Of a stretch of 64,000 nt of DNA, positions 1-10,905 are shown piece after piece. The stretch's first letter is position 1. Every line of letters begins with the position of its first letter. Position numbers and translations under genes: made by a program. This DNA is from Dicyema japonicum. Lineage: Eukaryota > Dicyemida > Rhombozoa > Dicyemidae. Where the stretch lies: positions 1,029,232 to 1,093,231 of the forward strand of contig RDEW01000006.1 of assembly GCA_011109175.1 (NCBI GenBank). Reading direction: 5' to 3'. The notes beneath the pieces are model-generated. The model ran no database searches. It worked only from the letters and a program-made list of their open reading frames with translations, and was not told the DNA's origin.

Positions 1-179
1 ACAATCACCGATTATTACTCCATCAACGTCAAAGATAACGTGTGTAACTGATGGGGACATTATTTTGATAATTTTAAACTATTTAATAATAATTTTATAA
101 TTAATTTTATAATTAAAATTTTTATATAAATAAATTATCGAATTAACATTTGTAGATTGAATTCCAATAACTCTTGTGA

Positions 180-1040
180 ATAGCGTACCTCTGTCCATTG
201 TAGTGAGATTTTGATGGTAGGAAGATAATTGGAAGGGGTCTGCTGGAAAAGGGGTCTTAATGCCACCAAAAATATATTTGATTATCCATACCTTTCTTGA
301 ACAGCTTTTTGAGATGCTTTCAACATGAAAAGGACATTTATGTGTCGAAGGTGATCCCCAAGATTTTCAGTTTCTTCGTGAAAGGTATTTTTGTCTGGCT
401 TATAAATATATCCACGGTCATTTGTCCAAGTCGTTGTCTGAGGTAAATAAGGAAGAATATGATTTTTCAGTAGATATATCAAGCCGGTTATAACCTAAGT
501 TTGAATCTTGCGAAGGTATTCTTGTAGTCTTGATGTTTTTGGGAGATGTTGATCGCGGGATCCGACTAATAGGTCATCAGCACATGATTGGAGGAAATCG
601 TCTTTATTATCTGGTTGTGGTAAATTGGACTTATATAAGTTAAATAAGGCGGGTGATAAAGGGGAACCTTTGGGAAACCATTGGGTAGTAATTTTGAAAC
701 TGATTTAGTCCTATCCATGTTTACCCGAGCACTTCTTCCATTGAAGTTAGCAAGCCAAAGTTGTATTTTGGGGTTGAAGGAGAGGCCAAATAATTTTCGG
801 GTTAGAATTTTCTTGGAGACAGAGTCGAAGGCCTTTTGTTAATCGACCAATCTAGCGACGGCCTACAAGGATAAATTGGTTGATAAAAAGAGGTAGTATA
901 GATTAAATAACCCCTTCTGAATTCATGCTGTGAGGATGAAAAAGAAGGGGCGGGGTTATAAGATTAAGTATCAGTTTTTACAATAATTTTGATAAGGCGC
1001 ATAGTAAAGAGATTTGTCGAAATGATGCAGGATTGTCCTT
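180..1040 (-). pseudogene. Decayed jockey-like LINE reverse transcriptase fragment
   Basis: Reading the minus strand gives broken but recognisable RT blocks: motif A as QKAFDSVSKKIL near 790-845, motif B as LPNGFPKGSPLSPALFNLY near 620-690, and motif C as CADDLLVG near 550-580. Stops and frame changes separate the blocks, so this is a dead copy. The block order and wording match the plus-strand LINE-A copies that follow, so it is a related jockey-like (APE-type) element in opposite orientation. Nothing beyond this remnant is visible in the first 180 bases, which are AT-rich. Confidence 0.7.
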
Positions 1041-1099
1041 GTATTCATGTTTATTGAATAGTTCAGGGATCGCCAATGAGGCTCTTTGAGTTTTGTGGA

Positions 1100-1818
1100 T
1101 CTTTCAATTTTCAAAAATTATTACTTACGTCTCCAATAATGGCGGATCTATTCATGGCGGATATCACCACACCGGACGCCGAAAATGATATTATTCTGAC
1201 TTATGCCGACGACATAGTAATTGCGTCACGTGATCAGAACATTGCAACAAAATCTGGACCGACTTGACGAATGGCTATCTAAGAATCGCCCAGCTGCCAG
1301 CAGTGAGAAGTTCGTCACAACCCTATTTACATCAGACAAGAGACTGGGAAGAGGAAGGTTGACCTGAAGGCAACAATGAAGTTATGTTGATAACGTCATT
1401 ACAAAATGCAAAAAAATAATGTATTGAAATGCCTCACAGGCTTATAGAAGATCGGAAATCATACTGTATTGAGTACTATATACAAACAATACATTGAACC
1501 ATGCATCTCTTACACATGTGGTATCTGGGGCCACTCATCTCTTGGTCAAATGTCTTGAATATCGAGGCTAGCCAAAAAAGAGCCTCCAAAATCACGGAAC
1601 GCTGGATTTTCCAACCACCAATGCCTCTTGAAGCCATGATACGAATGAACCATGGGACGCGCCGTCGTGACTGCGAAGATCCAGTCACTCGACCGATACG
1701 TGCTTGTGTGGGGTCGAGGGAAGAGTATCGGGCAAGATGAGGTCCCTGCTAGAGCGTGTTGAGATCACGTGATTAGTTAGTTTGTGTAACCGTGGTCTCT
1801 GGTGTTATTATTATTATT
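1100..1818 (+). mobile_element. LINE-A copy 1, 3' part of a jockey-like retrotransposon
   Basis: The plus strand carries the RT catalytic block TYADDIVIAS around 1200, then the thumb and C-terminal region in broken frames (LISWSNVLNIEASQKRASKI near 1530), and a 3' UTR ending in a short TTA repeat at about 1802-1818. The same 3' end, with nearly identical sequence from the ATACGTGCTTGTGTGG block to the TTA tail, ends copy 2 at 4325. The region upstream of the YADD motif is shortened relative to copy 2, so this copy is internally deleted as well as 5' truncated. Confidence 0.8.
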
Positions 1819-4325
1819 AACATGTCAAGTGAACAAACCTCTAAGTTACAAACTGTTGAATGGCAAAGAAGGAACTCTTGTACAATCAAAGAAAAACTTT
1901 CCGCATTAAAAAATTTGTCAGAGTGGAATGGAAACATTGCATTATCTTTCTTCTCAATTCATTTATGTTGAGTTGTATGTTGAAAAGAGATTTCGCTGGT
2001 CCTGGATTAGATTTGATGTCTCCAGAGATGATTAAGAGCGTTTGAGAAAGCTGTCCAAGAAAGACATTCTTCTTATCTACTTTGGCTTCTTTGAACGACG
2101 TGATCATTGGTGGGGATATCAACGCAAAACACCCTCTGTGGCTGGCAAGTCAACCGTCCGACTCAAGAGGAAAAATACTACATTCGCAGACAGGACCTTT
2201 CATGGTCATGAATGACCCGCAAAACATACGAGAATTCCCTTCAGATGGTCAGACCAACTAACTTTTCTAGACATCACGCTTTGTTGTCCCGCCTTGGCGG
2301 CAATATTGACTTGGTCAGTCACTTACAACTCAAGAAGCGACCATAATTCCATCCTTTTGGAGATCAAGAGAGAAACGTCAACTAGGAGGAGATCCCCAGA
2401 ACAATTCAACTACAAACGCGCAGATCGGAGACTTTACCGTACACTTACTGATAATCTACTGCAGCACCTGGATGGTACTACTTGCATGGACAAAGTAGTC
2501 GCTTGTGTAAACCTCACTATATTGGATGCGAGATCACTATCTGTATCTAAACACCACCTTAACTACACCAGGGAATATGGCAGGTCGACATTAACCAAGG
2601 AAAAAAACAAACTCAAAAAGTATGGCCGATTAACTACTGAGGATAAATTTAGACTTAAGGCTTTAAACAATAAACTAAAAAACAGGGAGGTAAGAGCACA
2701 AATATCAAAATGGAAGCATGTGTTCCTTTCTTTGAATAGAAATAGACCCACTAATGAAATTTAGAAGACCACCCGAGACGCCTCGAGAGGGGATGAAAGA
2801 TCGTCCAAAAGGACTTAAACAACCTAATAAAATACTATGTGAAAATATCCCATAAAGACCATAAGAACTCGGATGTACCCCCGAAACATCTCAATAAACC
2901 GAAAAAGGAACCGGAAACGATTCACTTTACTGAAAACAACGTGAGATATACATTGAAAGCCATTTAAACAACCTATTCTATCGGACCGGATAAGATCCAA
3001 ATATCCTCTTAAAGAATCTGAGAGACTAAGGAATCGCTGCAATAACGAAGATATTCAACAACTCCATTAACATAAAATTGTATTCCAGCCTTATGGAAGC
3101 TAGCCTACCTACGTCCAATTTTGAAACCCGGTAAAGTGAAGAAGGACCTAGCTTCATACAGACCGGTCGCGTTATTGTGTTCGGTGTCGAAAATTCTGGA
3201 AAGGCTGGTTCTTTCGAAAATCAAAAAATTCCTTTCGGAGTTGTAACTTCAAAAGGTTTTAAAAAGGAGAGGTATACTTCTACCAACTTATATGCATTGC
3301 CTAACTTTATACGATATGGTTTCTCGTACAGGCCGGGACACATGAAGACTGTACTTTGCTCCATAGACGTCCACAAGGCTTTCGACTCTATGTCAAGGCG
3401 GATTCTTACTTGGAAAATTTACCAAACAAAGATCCCTGAAAAGGTTAAACTTTGGCTAGCTAACTTCCTTAGTGATCGCAGGGGAGGCGTCTGCATTGGC
3501 CAGTCAAGGTCTATTTCACAGCTTCTCCCTAATGGGGTTCCCCAAGGATCCTTTTTGTCTCCAGTTTTATTCAACCTATTCATGCCGGACCTCCTCACTC
3601 CAGACTCCGAAAATGATATTATTCTAACTTATGCCGACGGCATCTCATTGCGTCACGCGATCAGGACATCTAGATTGCCATTGCAAGAAAATATGGACCG
3701 TCTTGACAAATGGCTATCGAACAATCGCATAACTACTAGCAGCAAAAAGTTTGCCACAACCCTATTTACTACAGACAAGAGACTGGGAAGACGGACGGTC
3801 GAACTGAAGGCAACCAATGAAGCAATTCTTTTCAGAAAACCCAAAGGATCCTTGGAGGTGACTTTTGACATGCATATGTCATTCTCTCCCCATACTGAAA
3901 ACGTAATTACGAAATGCGAAAAGAAAATTAATGTTCTGAAATGCCTCAAAGGCTTATGGGAGATCGGAAAGCATTCTGTTTTGAGTACTGTATATAAACA
4001 ATTCATTGAACCATGTATCTCTTATGCATGTGGTATATGGAGTCCACTCATCTCTTGGACGAATGTCTTGAAAATCGAGGCTAGCCGGAGAGGAGCCTCC
4101 AAAATCACGGAACGCTGGATCTTTGTGAACTCCAGCCACCAATGCCTCTTGAAGCCTTGATAAGAATGAACCACGGAACACGCTGTCATGACTGCGAAGG
4201 TCCAGTCACTCGACCGATACGTGCTTGTGTGGGAACGAGGGAGGAGCATCGGGCCAAGATGAGGCTGAGATCACGTGATTAGTTAGTTTGTGTAACCGTG
4301 GTCTTTGGTGTTATTATTATTATTA
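1819..4325 (+). mobile_element. LINE-A copy 2 with inverted 5' segment
   Basis: From about 2054 the plus strand shows the second half of an APE endonuclease (IIGGDINAKHPLWLAS near 2100), a linker ORF at 2294-2764, then RT: motif A CSIDVHKAFDSMSRRIL near 3360, motif B LLPNGVPQGSFLSPVLFNLF near 3520, and motif C altered to YADG near 3635. The thumb and C-terminal domain run to 4160, and a 3' UTR ends in TTA repeats at 4325. The second Asp of the YADD box is changed to Gly and the endonuclease carries stops, so the copy is inactive. The first 235 bases (1819-2053) are the element's own 5' end in reverse orientation, a typical twin-priming structure. Confidence 0.85.
1997..2038 (-). other. 2A-like ribosome-skipping motif before endonuclease start
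   Basis: On the minus strand the peptide LLIISGDIKSNPGP matches the 2A consensus D-(V/I)-E-x-N-P-G-P. It is followed directly by SLFNIQLNINELRRKI, which reads like the beginning of an APE endonuclease domain. It lies in the inverted 5' segment of LINE-A copy 2. In known non-LTR elements 2A-like sequences at the N-terminus act by ribosome skipping or as signal-like leaders; activity here is not shown. Confidence 0.75.
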
Positions 4326-4530
4326 AAAGTATTTTATATCTTCACTTCTTTTTTTCTTTTTCTTGTGTGTGGGTCCTTTCTAGAAAATCCAGTTCCGCAG
4401 TGAGTATCCACTGATGACGACGTCACTCGTCAAACCCTTTTAGCATAGTAGACGCGTGGAACTTTCCACCAGGTGAACAGCAACGAGAATCGAACCCGTA
4501 ACCTAAGTACTGAACCAAAGCCCCTCACAA
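4326..4530 (-). repeat. tRNA-derived SINE-1, copy a
   Basis: In minus-strand sense the element has a tRNA-like head with a B box (GGGTTCGATTCTCG near 4485-4505), then a body that recurs at 19480-19740, 25085-25370 and 26055-26265. It abuts the TTA tail of LINE-A copy 2 in opposite orientation and lacks its own tail. Confidence 0.75.
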
Positions 4531-4559
4531 TGAACTGGTATTTGCTCAAACCGGTCATT

Positions 4560-4875
4560 GAGGCGGCGACTCAATGGCTCCAAACAGAAAACAAAGAGTA
4601 GCGGAGACATGCTATCTCCCTGAAGGATCCCCTCTTGAGTTTTACCTCGCCTATCCGGTGCCTATTATAGTTCAGATGAATACTCCACCTATTCATCACA
4701 GCCACTACAAAGCTGATGAACCACACAGGCATACACAGACTGTGTAGGCACTCGACAAGTTAAGAATGATCAACTGAATCGTAAGCCTTCTTCACATCCA
4801 CCCACATAGACAAAAGTGAGTTTCCGTGAGACACAGAAAGGCATTTGTTGATCAAAGCTTTTAATTTGATAAATT
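4560..4875 (-). pseudogene. RLE-type LINE-E reverse transcriptase fragment
   Basis: The minus strand encodes RT motif A as MWVDVKKAYDSVDHS near 4790-4830 and, after a one-base frame change, motif B as ILQGDSMSPLLFVFCLEPL near 4580-4640. The wording resembles R2/R4-type elements that carry a C-terminal restriction-like endonuclease. The C-terminal part of what is probably the same lineage is seen at 23592-25082. Confidence 0.7.
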
Positions 4876-4879
4876 TGGT

Positions 4880-5740
4880 TTCATAGATTATTATTCGGTT
4901 CACAAATTTCACGTTTTCTTAGGTAATCACTGTGAGAATTCATCAATACATTATCCGCGAAATTTAAAAAATAGAGAAAACAATTATTTTAAGAAAAAAA
5001 TTAATGAATTAATTTACTGATTTCTTTAATCGTTTTCATTTAAAACGATTCACAGTTACACTCAGATTGTTTAGAGAACCTGTTCATTTGACAATAAAAA
5101 ATTTCCTTATTCGTAGGTTTTAGATCTTTTACTTTTTTCGATTTTGAAAACATTTCTATTGGGTTCAGCATGGACGAATATGGCGAATGAAATTTTGGCC
5201 AAGTCAAATTTTTTTCAGTGATATTATTTATTTTTTTTCAGTTGTTCAAAGAAATTTTTATTTAAAAATAAATCAAAATCGGTCCCCGTTGACATAATCG
5301 ACGTTGAGTTGCCTCTCGGATCTCAACAGAAATCAACCGGAGAAGCCACCGAGTCTCAGGTGTGTTATGGCTTCTTAGTTTAGCTAGGCGTCCTAGTTTC
5401 TTTAGGAAAAGAAGTGATTCATCATGTTGTCCCATGAGAGAATACTGCCTGCATTTGTAGCGAACAGGCCCAACTTATTTCCCTTACCATGGGGTTTTCT
5501 CGTACATCTTTCCGTTCCTTTGAAGGACCTGTCTGGTTCTTCACAAACTGTTTAATCGCTACCAACATTAAATTAATTCCCTGTGGTTTCATCCCTTGTT
5601 GTGGCCTCTACTTCCCTCCTGAAATTATCTATCTTTCAAAGAACATGGAGTATCAAATCGATCAACTCTTGTGAGGATAATCAATAAACATATTGACGAC
5701 CTATTCTATAAATTAACCTGGAGTGGGTCAATCTTTGGAT
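4880..5740. other. AT-rich stretch with no recognisable gene
   Basis: About 4880-5280 is strongly AT-rich. 5280-5740 is less biased and has a 61-codon open frame at 5489-5674 with no recognisable domain. It may be diverged LINE sequence upstream of LINE-A copy 3, but I see no motif that proves it. Confidence 0.4.
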
Positions 5741-5741
5741 A

Positions 5742-6378
5742 ATGGAATACCGGCTCATGGTGAATGAGAGATGTCGTCTACGTCCTTTTTTTACCTTTGA
5801 CAAAAGATTGGGAAGGAAGACAGTCACCTTGAAGTTAAACAAGGTCGACATCCCTTTTAACAGATGTCAAATGATCTTGGGTGTGACAATTGATATGCAT
5901 CTCTGTTTGACACCACACGTAGAAAACATTCTATTAAAATGCGGGAAGAAACTGAACGTATTGAAAAGTTTATTGGGAATATGGAAGAGTGGTACTCACT
6001 CGGTCCTGATGAACGTATACAAACAGTAAATCGAGCAATGTTTCTTATATGCATGCGCCTCGTGAGGAGCGTACATATCTTGGACAAATATGAGAAAAAT
6101 CGAGGAAATGCAAAAGAGGGCTTACAGAGTAAAAGAGCGTTGGTTTTGTGAAGATCACTGAACCTGACCGATGCCTCTGGAAGCCCTCATGAGACTAGAC
6201 TTCAGATCACGGGAATGTGGCCCTGAAAAATAGTCAGCCGTTAAGTAAATTCATGCGCGGGCACGAGGAAAATGAGGACGCTGTTGAAATGCATCGGGAC
6301 CACGTGATAATTAGTTTGGTTTTACCGTGTTTTTGGGTTGTTACATGGTTTTTCTATTTATTTAATATTATTATTATT
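5742..6378 (+). mobile_element. LINE-A copy 3, 3' part
   Basis: The frame at 5742-6029 aligns block by block with the post-catalytic region of LINE-A copy 2: FDKRLGRKTV matches TDKRLGRRTV, IDMHLCLTPHVENIL matches FDMHMSFSPHTENVI, and GIWKSGTHSVLMNVYKQ matches GLWEIGKHSVLSTVYKQ. It shifts frame near 6030 and the 3' UTR ends in TTATTATTATTTA at about 6378. It is more diverged than copies 1 and 2, so it represents an older insertion or a sister subfamily. Confidence 0.75.
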
Positions 6379-6404
6379 TAAAGCACTCCCGAGAAGTCAT
6401 AAAA

Positions 6405-7655
6405 TTAATCAAGCCTCCCTTGTGCCGTATTTCTAGCCATCCTCTCTATCAGCCTTTTCCAGGACCCTCTACTTCGTGCCAGTTCCCTTAAGGTATCTAG
6501 GTCGTCTGCGGAAGTGAGCTTCAGCCCCACAGCCGACAGGTCTCCATTCAAAATAGTTGGGAGTGTGACTCTTGGTCTTCCACGGAAACCGGCTCCCGTA
6601 TGCATTAGGTAGTTTTCCATGGCGATATTCGCGGGTACTTGAGCATTTAGACGTAAGATATGTCCAAAGAGACTCCATCTTGATCTGAAGATCTCCTCGG
6701 ATAGTATACCAGATTTGCACTTCGAGTAGAGGTCATTGTTTGAGATCTTCTTAGGCCACTTGATCTTGATTACTGATTTCAATTGTGTCCTGTGGAAAGC
6801 GTCAAGACGGTCCATCTCTTGTTTAGAGATTCCCCAAGTGCCTGAATTGTAGGTCAGGACGGGGATGACAAAAGCCTTATATTTCTGAGTTTGGTGTTTA
6901 ATCCCATCCTCTTCTTATGACCCCACATATTCGATACTTTCTTTAGTGCACACATTGCGAGGATTTTCCTCCGAGAAACATCTTCTGAGTCCCCGAGAAG
7001 CGAACCCACCTTCTTTTGCTTTCTCCAAGACTCGTCCGATCTTCGATCATTGCGTGTAAGTGTTGTGAACTCTGTTTTATCGGTGTTAACGGTTAAGAAC
7101 CATTTCGAGAATACGTGTGGAAGAACGTTAAGCATGTGTTGAAGTACTTGAATATCCTCAGAAACAAAGTCCAGGTCGTCCGCGTAGATTATCTCGTTAT
7201 AATTGTTGCCAACCAGGGGTCTGAACTCTCTTAGTGCGGCCTCAAGGTAGACAATAAAGAGGACCGGGGATAGTGAGTCCCCCTGTGGAACTCCACGTGA
7301 GGTCGAAAAAAAGTTAGAGGTAGAGTCACCAATTTTGACGGCAAGTTGAGTGTTCCGCATGAGTAAGTGTATTATTTTGACATCGTCAGGCAGTAGAAAA
7401 CTCTCCAACACTTCCATAAGTTTTCCACGGTCCACCGAGTCGAACGCACGGGACATGTCGATACCAAGTATCTCAATAGATTTTTTGTATTTTTGGCACA
7501 GGGCACAATACCACCTGTGCCCCCATACCACGTCAGCCGTGGACCTGCCCGTCCGGAATCCACTTTGGCCGTCCGAAAGAAATATGTTCACCCTCTCCTT
7601 TATTCGGTTTAAAGCAATGAGGGATAATGTTTTTCGTATGGAGGTTAGGAGTATA
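6405..7655 (-). mobile_element. LINE-B copy 1, RTE-like retrotransposon, RT to C-terminus
   Basis: The minus strand encodes a long RT segment (7591-6854) with GQSGFRTGRSTADVVW, motif A GIDMSRAFDSVDRGKL, motif B SRGVPQGDSLSPVLFIVYLE and an intact motif C IIYADDLDFVSE. After a frame break near 6850 a C-terminal frame (6815-6405) reads WPKKISNNDLYSKC, then RSRWSLFGHILRLNAQVPA and ADDLDTLRELARSRGSW. The same C-terminal wording occurs in four other places in the window. The element continues upstream as SIRKTLSLIALNRIKERVN until the Tc1-like element begins at about 7656. It is APE-type by similarity of its RT; its own endonuclease is missing here. Confidence 0.85.
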
Positions 7656-9078
7656 ATTTATTTAATAACTTTGTCAAAATATTTAATAATTTTGTCAAAA
7701 TGTTTAATAACTTTGTAAAATATTTATGGGATTATTATTTTATATTTTTGGGATCATTATTTATATTTATTAGATCATTATTTATATATATTGGATTATT
7801 AAGTTCCTATAAATACAAATTTTTGTGCAAAATGAATTAAATGAATAGTTACAAAAACAAAAATACTACTGTATCCGAGGATAACCGAAAACTTATTATA
7901 AATAAATATGCAGCAGGGTTGGCTTATTCAAAAATAAGCGAAGACATCTGTATTAACTATCAGACAGTTGTTTCTATCGTCAAAAAATACAAAAATACAG
8001 GAAGTTTTGCTTCAATAAGAAATAATTGTGGACGAAAAAAAACTTAATTCATCGGACATCTTATTTTTGACTAAAAAATTGAATAAGATGCTTCATTTAC
8101 TCTGAAGAATTTAAAAAATTCTTTATTTGATGTGCAAAGAAAAAATGTCTCTCTATCGACAATAAATAAAACGATAGATACATTTTGATATAGTTTTAAA
8201 AAGATTCAATTTGTACCTATGGCGAGAAATTCTACAATAAATATGGAAGAAAGAAATAGATTTGCCAGAAAAATAATTGAAATTGATAATCAACGGCTTA
8301 TTTTTATAGACGAAATGGGAGTCAATTGTTCTATGAGATCTAAATTTGGAAGATCTATAAAAGGAGTTACACCAAAAAATGTCTTAGAAACATAAGAGAG
8401 AAAAATTTCTCTCTTTTGCTGCTATTTCAGTGGACAGCCTTTTATATAACGAAATAAATTCCTCTTTTTATCGCGCGGAGACGTTCAGTGATTTTGTAAT
8501 ACAGCTTAATTACTAGCTTGAACAGGCAAGGAAAAAAAGTATGGTTATATGTTATATTTAAGACATGGTATTGATATGTGACAATGCATCAATTCACAAG
8601 AGCGAGCAATTAAAAAATGTTAAATTCGGAACAGGTATCCAATTTATTTTTAAAGTGTATAGGGTATGCATTGTATTTTTTGCCTCCTTATACTTCTCAA
8701 CTCAATCCAATTGAAGAGTTTTTTTCTGTTTGGAAAAATAACATCAAAAAGAAAAATTATAGGAACTCTGAGGGATTAATAAAGGCAATCAAAAACATCG
8801 GAGTAATATAATCAGATGTGTGCAATAATTTGTATAGCAACATGCGGAGCTATTTAGTTAAAGCATTGGCTTATGAGAAATTTTAATTTATAGTTGTTTT
8901 TTTCAATTAATTATAAAAATTGGTTTCTTTTAATTTGACCCTTGACAAAGTTATTAAACATTTTTGACAAAGTTATTAAGTATTTTGACGATTTATTAAA
9001 CATTTTGACAAAGTTGACAAAATTATTAAATTTTATGACAAAGTTATTAAATTTTTTGATAAATAGGAAAACCCTGTA
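7656..9078 (+). mobile_element. Tc1/IS630-like DNA transposon with tandem-repeat ends
   Basis: A decayed DDE transposase lies at 7841-8870. The N-terminal helix-turn-helix is open at 7841-8047 (KLIINKYAAGLAYSKISEDI). Broken frames then keep the catalytic blocks: first Asp in FIDEMGVNCSM (8303-8335), second Asp in LICDNASIHKSEQL (8570-8615), and the Glu in PYTSQLNPIEEFFSVWKNN (8690-8745). The ends are unusual: about three units of a ~20-bp sequence (TTTAATAACTTTGTCAAAAT) at 7661-7721 and five to six inverted copies at 8942-9059. The right end finishes with ACCCTGTA (9071-9078), compatible with a Tc1/mariner TACAGGG terminus; the left counterpart is not seen. The left end abuts LINE-B copy 1. 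Confidence 0.8.
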
Positions 9079-9199
9079 AATAAATAAAATAATTTTAAAA
9101 TACAATTATTTTTACTTTAAATATTTATACTGAATTTCATATATCCTGGAGAACCCTTAAGAAGATATATTCCTGACAGACGCACACTCAATCCCACTA

Positions 9200-9790
9200 A
9201 ACTGTTATCTCAAAAAATTGTGTATTATCGTTCGAGCTCAAGCCGGCTTATTAACGACATGTTCGCAATTCTACAGACTTTTGAACTATTCCGCAGTCCC
9301 TAATTACACAACGGTCGCTGACTTTCGAAATTCGAATGCTAGTGGTTCTTGCCATACACCAACTAAAATATCTCGCTTCGAATGGTTTGCAAGCTTTAAC
9401 TAACTTAATTTAATATTCAGTCAATTACGAAGTAGTTTCAATCGAAAAAATCAATTATCATCCCATTTCTTAATCCTCGCCGTGACCCTTCAGATCCTTG
9501 TTCTTTCCAACCGATTTCCGGCCAGTCAGTAGCTTCGAAGATTACGGAACGCGTTGTATTAAATTTAATAAATTTTTTAATTTCGATTCCCAGCACGACA
9601 TCGATCTTCCCACTCAACTACTACACATGTATCTAAACTCATTCACTTTATTGTGGATGAAATTAATAATCACAATCCTCGAGAGAACAATTGTTGCATA
9701 TGTTGACATTGATAAAGCTTTTGATATCACATCCAGGCACTTTTTGACTGACAAGATCCCCAACATGGAGTTCACTTATGGATAAAGTCA
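9200..9790 (+). pseudogene. Decayed jockey-like LINE RT fragments
   Basis: Short blocks in changing plus-strand frames resemble RT sequence: SFQPISGQSVASKITERVVL near 9505-9570 matches the region before motif A, and TIVAYVDIDKAFDITSRHFL near 9690-9745 is motif A. A 61-codon frame at 9218-9403 with VRAQAGLLTTCSQFYRLL may be a C-terminal LINE segment; its position ahead of the RT blocks would require two separate fragments. Confidence 0.5.
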
Positions 9791-9799
9791 TGGTTGTTC

Positions 9800-10285
9800 A
9801 CGTTCCGTCTTAGCCGTCCTGGACATTCACTTATCATGTCGAATCGCTCACCTTAGACATACCCGGGTCAAGCACTCCATAGGTCTAAACGGAGATCGGC
9901 TGATGGCGAAGTACTTCATCGTTTTGGAATATTCAGCAGTACTTGCTGCGGACCCCCACACAATAATGTCTCTAGCAGATTCGCGTTTGAGAAAGTATCC
10001 ATGCACTTTGAATCCTAGACAAGAAATATCCCTAGGCTCTACTGTATTTTCGCTACTCCATCCGGCCTTTTCCATCAACTCTGTTTAGTCTGACGTTTTC
10101 AGAAGGCATTCTAACATGGATGTCTTCGATAGCCCTCAGACAGTAAATGCTATAAATTAAATTATTGACTTCAGTTTTGCTAACATGTAGGAAACTGACA
10201 ACCGTCAATAAACCCGCTTCTAAGGTAAGGTGCTCTCAGAAATTCATTACTTTGATTTCGAGCTCTAAAGGTCCAGGCAAGCAAA
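9800..10285. other. No recognisable gene
   Basis: Open frames on both strands near 9848-10088 overlap each other and show no domain. The segment lies between two LINE fragments and is probably diverged LINE sequence, but I cannot support that by a motif. Confidence 0.35.
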
Positions 10286-10289
10286 GAGA

Positions 10290-10530
10290 TCCCGAAGCTC
10301 TCTAAGAACAAGAGGGCGGATGATTTCCATACTGTAAATGGAGTGATAAGAAAAATAATCGAGCTCAGAGCTTTCAACTAGAAGTACGAGGTCGACGTGT
10401 TTCTCCTACAGGAACGAAACTGACGCACTCTTCTTCACTACAACACTTCCGGGATTAACTGTTGTCAGAAATGATCCCAGTTTGGTCGTGGAGGAATCAT
10501 TACTAAGGTCAAAAGAAAGATCTGTTACAC
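10290..10530 (+). pseudogene. LINE endonuclease N-terminal fragment
   Basis: The plus strand reads VNGVIRKIIELRAFN followed, after a stop, by YEVDVFLLQERN and later GRGGIITKVKRK. This is the usual opening of an APE endonuclease (N-G-I-R-x-K, then L-L-Q-E with the catalytic Glu, then G-G-G/I). The minus-strand copy at 34370-34600 has the same order with intact LLQESKL. Confidence 0.6.
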
Positions 10531-10559
10531 AATAAAGCCTTGATCCTGTTTTCTAAAAT

Positions 10560-10905
10560 TGTCACAAAAACTATTCCAAAATTTTACGAATAAAACAGAT
10601 TTTAAATCAAATTAAAAATACAGCGTTATCCGCAAAAACAATTGCGAATAGAACTCTTGCAATGTGACGATGCAAAAAGTTGGACTTTAAAATAGCTTCT
10701 GCAAATTCAATAGGAGATGAGTCTTGTGACATCCAGACATAACACTATTGGCGAAGGAAATGCAAGGTCAATTATCTCATTAATTAGATTGAAATAATTT
10801 TGTTATGTTTTTTTTATTTTAAAAAGTGACTCTTCAATTTTTTAATTGCCAAAAAAACCAAAAATCGGCTCTTTGGTTTGGAAGGTTGCCGACCCCTGTA
10901 ATAGT
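10560..10905 (+). pseudogene. hAT transposon remnant
   Basis: The plus strand reads ALSAKTIANRTLAM, a stop, then LDFKIASANSIGDESCDIQT near 10615-10735, which resembles the start of the catalytic region of hAT transposases (arm-like S-A-K-T-I-A-R-R, then L-D-E-S). At 10890-10905 the sequence AAGGTTGCCGACCCCTG is the reverse complement of CAGGGGTCGGCAACCTT, a familiar hAT terminal repeat. A matching left terminus was not found, so only the right end and a transposase scrap remain. Confidence 0.6.

Noticed and set aside
2563-2751. Minus-strand open frame inside LINE-A copy 2
   Set aside because: Shadow of the plus-strand LINE linker frame, which has the expected domain order.
4022-4249. Minus-strand 75-codon frames over the LINE-A 3' end
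   Set aside because: Antisense of LINE-A C-terminal coding sequence and UTR, repeated in copy 1 for the same reason.
4470-4530. Possible tRNA gene
   Set aside because: A B box and a weak A-box-like block are present, but no cloverleaf can be formed and the unit recurs as a SINE head.
5857-6087. Minus-strand 76-codon frame
   Set aside because: Shadow of LINE-A copy 3.
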